A stretch of 64,000 nt of DNA from Bradyrhizobium sp. CCBAU 53421 (GTDB lineage Bacteria > Pseudomonadota > Alphaproteobacteria > Rhizobiales > Xanthobacteraceae): contig NZ_CP030047.1 in assembly GCF_015291625.1 (NCBI RefSeq), positions 8,236,001 to 8,300,000 of the forward strand, in the 5' to 3' direction. Within the stretch, counting starts at the first letter, position 1, and every line of letters starts with the position of its first letter. Position numbers and translations under genes: made by a program. The notes under the pieces are model-generated. The model saw only the letters and a program-made list of their open reading frames with translations. It did not search any database and had not been told where the DNA came from. This document shows, one piece after another, positions 61,587 to 64,000 of the stretch.

Positions 61587-61893
61587 GTCCTTGAACTCCC
61601 ATCAACTCACCTGCCGTCGTAGCAGATCGCGGAGCGACCGGCAGCCATCGCGGCGGGTATCGGATGAGACCGACAGTGCCGTTTCCTTCGCACCTGCAAT
61701 GAAGGCAGACGCTTGATTTCCTTTGGCAATCAATCATCCTGACCGGCGGAACCGAAGAGCTCGGATTTCCACCTACAAGAGCCCGTCGAGGGCCACCGGA
61801 CACATCACCACAGCAACGTCGATCGTTCGGCCAAGAAAAACGGCATCAAGATCGTTCCCCTTGTCGAGGCATCGGCACACAGGAGGGATACGC
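61587..61893. other. intergenic region between divergent reductase and DctP genes
   Basis: About 305 bases. No gene or repeat of the intergenic classes was recognised. The right end carries the strong ribosome site AGGAGGGA of the DctP gene. Promoters for both genes must lie here. Confidence 0.5.
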
Positions 61894-62982
61894 ATGAAGC
61901 GTCGTGATTTCTTGAAGGCAGGCGGCGTCGGGCTGGCTGCGACGGCGGTGGCTGCGCCCGCGGTCGCGCAATCGATGCCGGAGGTCAGGTGGCGGCTCGC
62001 GGCAAGCTGGCCGAAGGCGCTCGATACGCTGTATGGCGGCTGTGAATTCTTCTGCAAGCGCGTCGCCGAAATCACCGACAACCGTTTCCAGATCCAGTCC
62101 TTCGCCGCCGGCGAGATCGTGCCCGGCCTGCAGGTGCTCGACGCCGTCTCCAACGGCACGGTCGAGATGGGCAACACCGCGCTGTATTATTACTGGGGCA
62201 AGAATCCCGCCTTCACCTTCGGCACGTCGCTGCCATTCGGCCTCAACACGCGCCAGCATATTTCCTGGCTGCAATGGGGCGGCGGCAGCGAGCTGATCAA
62301 CAATTTGCTTGCGGAATACAATTGCGTCGGCATTCCGACCGGCTCGACCGGCGCCCAGATGGGCGGCTGGTTCCGGAAGGAGATCAAGTCGATGGCGGAT
62401 TTGCAAGGGCTGAAATTCCGCGTCGGCGGCTTCGCCGGCACCATCATCGCCAAGGTCGGCGGCGTGCCGCAGCAGATCGCCGGCGGCGACATCTATCCGG
62501 CACTGGAGAAAGGCACCATCGACGCGGCCGAATGGGTCGGACCGTATGACGACGAGAAGCTCGGCTTCGTCAAGGTCGCGAAGTTCTACTACTACCCCGG
62601 CTGGTGGGAAGGCACCGGCCAGGGCCACAACGTGATGAACAAGGACAAGTGGAACGCGCTGCCGAAGCACTATCAGGCCGCGATCCAGGCCGCCTCCGAA
62701 GACACCTTCACATGGGTCACCGGCAAATATGATGCGGTGAATCCGCCGGCGCTGAAGCGCCTGATCGTGGCCGGCGCGCAATTGCGGCCGTTCCCGCAGG
62801 AAGTGCTGGAGGCCTGCTATGGCGCAGCCAACGAGATCTATGCCGATCTCGCCAAGAGCAATCCGCATTTCGGCAAGATGTATGCGAGCCTGTCCGCCTA
62901 TCGCAACGAATCGCTGGCCTGGATGCAGGTCGCCGAGCTCTCGTTCGACAGCTTCATGATGCGGATGCGGACGCGGACCTGA
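61894..62982 (+). CDS. TRAP transporter substrate-binding protein (DctP family)
   Basis: A 362-residue periplasmic binding protein with a Tat-type signal (MKRRDFLKAGGVGLAATAVA, cleavage near AVAQS). The mature part has the DctP pattern: LAASWPKALDTLYGGCEFFCKRV, EIVPGLQVLDAVSNGTVEMG, a PTGSTGAQMGGWFRKEI hinge, LQGLKFRVGGFAGTII (Arg for the carboxylate) and GGDIYPALEKGTIDAAEWVGPYDD. It captures an organic acid. The membrane genes dctQ/dctM are not in the window. AGGAGGGA lies five bases before the ATG. It ends at the terminator at 63010. Confidence 0.92.
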   Translation: MKRRDFLKAGGVGLAATAVAAPAVAQSMPEVRWRLAASWPKALDTLYGGCEFFCKRVAEITDNRFQIQSFAAGEIVPGLQVLDAVSNGTVEMGNTALYYYWGKNPAFTFGTSLPFGLNTRQHISWLQWGGGSELINNLLAEYNCVGIPTGSTGAQMGGWFRKEIKSMADLQGLKFRVGGFAGTIIAKVGGVPQQIAGGDIYPALEKGTIDAAEWVGPYDDEKLGFVKVAKFYYYPGWWEGTGQGHNVMNKDKWNALPKHYQAAIQAASEDTFTWVTGKYDAVNPPALKRLIVAGAQLRPFPQEVLEACYGAANEIYADLAKSNPHFGKMYASLSAYRNESLAWMQVAELSFDSFMMRMRTRT

Positions 62983-63009
62983 GCTACGCGCGTCCTGAGA
63001 CAATAAAAA

Positions 63010-63042
63010 AGCCCCGGAGAATTTCTCCGGGGCTCATTTTTT
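63010..63042. terminator. bidirectional rho-independent terminator
   Basis: A 12-bp perfect stem AGCCCCGGAGAA / TTCTCCGGGGCT with a single-base loop, flanked by TTTTTT on the right and AAAAAA on the left. It ends both the DctP gene and the convergent 208-residue gene. Confidence 0.95.
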
Positions 63043-63069
63043 GAGTCGGCCTTGATTCGGCGCGACGGC

Positions 63070-63696
63070 TCAGTTGTCGTCGCTGCCGCCGAACTCTTCC
63101 ATCAGCTTGTCGTAGCTCTTGGTCACGAGATCGATGTTGCCCTTGTTCTCGACCGCGGGCGGCGGCGACTTCAGGGCTTCGTTGAGATCGGCAAGCGCGT
63201 CCTTCTTGTCCTTGGCCGACATCTTCTTGTCGGCCTGGACCTGGGCGATCTGAGCCTTCACCACGGCCTCGGGACCGACATACTTCTTGGTCTGCGGATC
63301 GAAGCCGCCGAGCACCAGCGAGATGTTGTCGACGACGCTGTTGTACTCGTCATAGCTGGCAAAACCGTTCTTCTTGGCGATGCCCTCGAGCTGGGCGACG
63401 ATCTTCGGATCCGGCTTGGCGTCCTGCGAAAGCTTTGCGGTGATCGGGTCCATTTCCTTGGCCGCGGTGATCGCGCCGTCGATCTGCTTGTCGGTCAGCG
63501 CGATCTGCTTGATCGGCGGGGCCTGGTCCTGTGCCGGAGCAGCGGCCTGCGCGGCGGGCGCGGGCTGCTTTGCCGGCGGTGCCATCTGCTGCTGCTTGGC
63601 CTGCGCGAATGCGCCGCTGTTCGACGCCGCGCTCATCGCGATCGCAAGACATGCGACGCCGAGCGCAGCAGTTACGGGACGGACGATCTCACGCAT
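63070..63696 (-). CDS. hypothetical secreted protein, 208 residues
   Basis: I do not recognise the family. There is a Sec signal (about 1-30, ending AFAQAKQQQ), a Pro/Ala/Gln-rich linker (about 30-58, PAPAAQAAAPAQDQAPP), then a soluble helical domain with LTDKQIDGAITAAKEMDPIT, KPDPKIVAQLEGIAKKNGFASYDEYNSVVDNISLVLGGFDP and a Lys-rich helix KKMSAKDKKDALADLNEAL. The helical part resembles a small alphaproteobacterial periplasmic protein. The start has AAGGAG seven bases before ATG 63696. Cellular role unknown. Confidence 0.75.
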   Translation of the reverse strand: MREIVRPVTAALGVACLAIAMSAASNSGAFAQAKQQQMAPPAKQPAPAAQAAAPAQDQAPPIKQIALTDKQIDGAITAAKEMDPITAKLSQDAKPDPKIVAQLEGIAKKNGFASYDEYNSVVDNISLVLGGFDPQTKKYVGPEAVVKAQIAQVQADKKMSAKDKKDALADLNEALKSPPPAVENKGNIDLVTKSYDKLMEEFGGSDDN

Positions 63697-63933
63697 GGAA
63701 GTCTCCTTGTTGGGGCAGGTTTGCCGAGCTTCTTGGGGCAAGAGGTACGGAAATCGAAATGAACGGCCTATGAACTTTGGTCGTAGACGATGACGGCCAA
63801 TCGTGGCCGAATGATCACAAAATGTTCAAGGAGTGTTGATTGCAATGCCCAGGCAGCAGTCGGCGAGCACAATGGCATGACGGTGAGTGGCGTGGCCGGC
63901 ACCGGTGCACGGCGAGCTCCGACGGTCCGCCGC
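63697..63933. other. intergenic region, right end of window
   Basis: No gene or repeat recognised. It should contain the promoter of the 208-residue gene (minus strand). Confidence 0.5.
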
Positions 63934-64000
63934 TCAAGACTTCGTCTTCAGTTTGAATGACTCGAAGAATCTGTCCTTGCTTGCAACGATCAGGTCCCGA
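63934..64000 (-). CDS. possible C-terminal end of a gene (partial)
   Basis: The minus strand is open from the window edge to the stop at 63934-63936, giving about 21 residues ending KLKTKS. The peptide looks plausible (RDLIVASKDRFFESF) but is too short to name. It could equally be non-coding. Confidence 0.3.
   Translation of the reverse strand, partial: RDLIVASKDRFFESFKLKTKS

Overview
The window is high-GC DNA from an alphaproteobacterium, most likely Bradyrhizobium or a close relative. The evidence is the gene repertoire (DUF3095, COG0523 metallochaperone, OpgC-domain protein, AlaX, CoA and aldehyde catabolism), frequent GTG/TTG starts with GGAG-type ribosome sites, a Zur-type operator, an initiator tRNA of rhizobial type, and at least seven classes of intergenic palindromic repeat. 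No phage, IS, integrase or CRISPR was seen.

Layout. 1-16.7 kb holds ordinary chromosomal genes: a MATE transporter tail, DUF2147, a DUF3095 cyclase-like protein, a Zur-box-preceded zinc GTPase, htpG, an MBL-fold protein, an AraC regulator, an ECF-like sigma factor, an asparaginase, an acyl-CoA dehydrogenase with a TetR regulator, an OpgC-like acyltransferase, AlaX, an MFS transporter and a HerA/DUF87-like ATPase. A bidirectional terminator at 16.8 kb closes this part.

16.9-38.9 kb is the accessory centre. It contains a 4157-residue secreted repeat protein (AIDA-type strand-loop-strand repeats, four recurring spacer cassettes, ten 109-residue modules and a terminal T1SS-like segment), an Aah/TibC-type protein O-heptosyltransferase directly upstream, an FkbM methyltransferase, a HlyD-type adaptor and a HlyB-type ABC exporter with an inactive C39-like domain. 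The last member is a 998-residue secreted protein that joins a leishmanolysin-like zinc protease to seven copies of the same 109-residue module. I read this as a type I secretion system that exports a giant, probably glycosylated adhesin and a protease partner. In described systems this glycosyltransferase family serves type V autotransporters, so the pairing with type I secretion is the main find.

39.1-64 kb starts with tRNA-fMet and its terminator, followed by small catabolic and stress units: a coniferyl-aldehyde-type dehydrogenase with a GMC oxidoreductase, several SDR enzymes, CvpA, a quinone oxidoreductase, DUF3775, two related MBL-fold hydrolases, TetR, a FAH-family hydrolase, a GST and Ogt. 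An alpha/beta hydrolase follows, then an ECF41-type sigma factor divergent from a carboxymuconolactone-decarboxylase gene with a matching promoter between them, an M20 carboxypeptidase, a GntR/phytanoyl-CoA-dioxygenase/SAF-oxidoreductase cluster, a PRISE-like reductase and a DctP-type binding protein. The gaps in this half are filled mainly by palindromic repeats.

All functions are inferred from reading the translations; no database search was possible.
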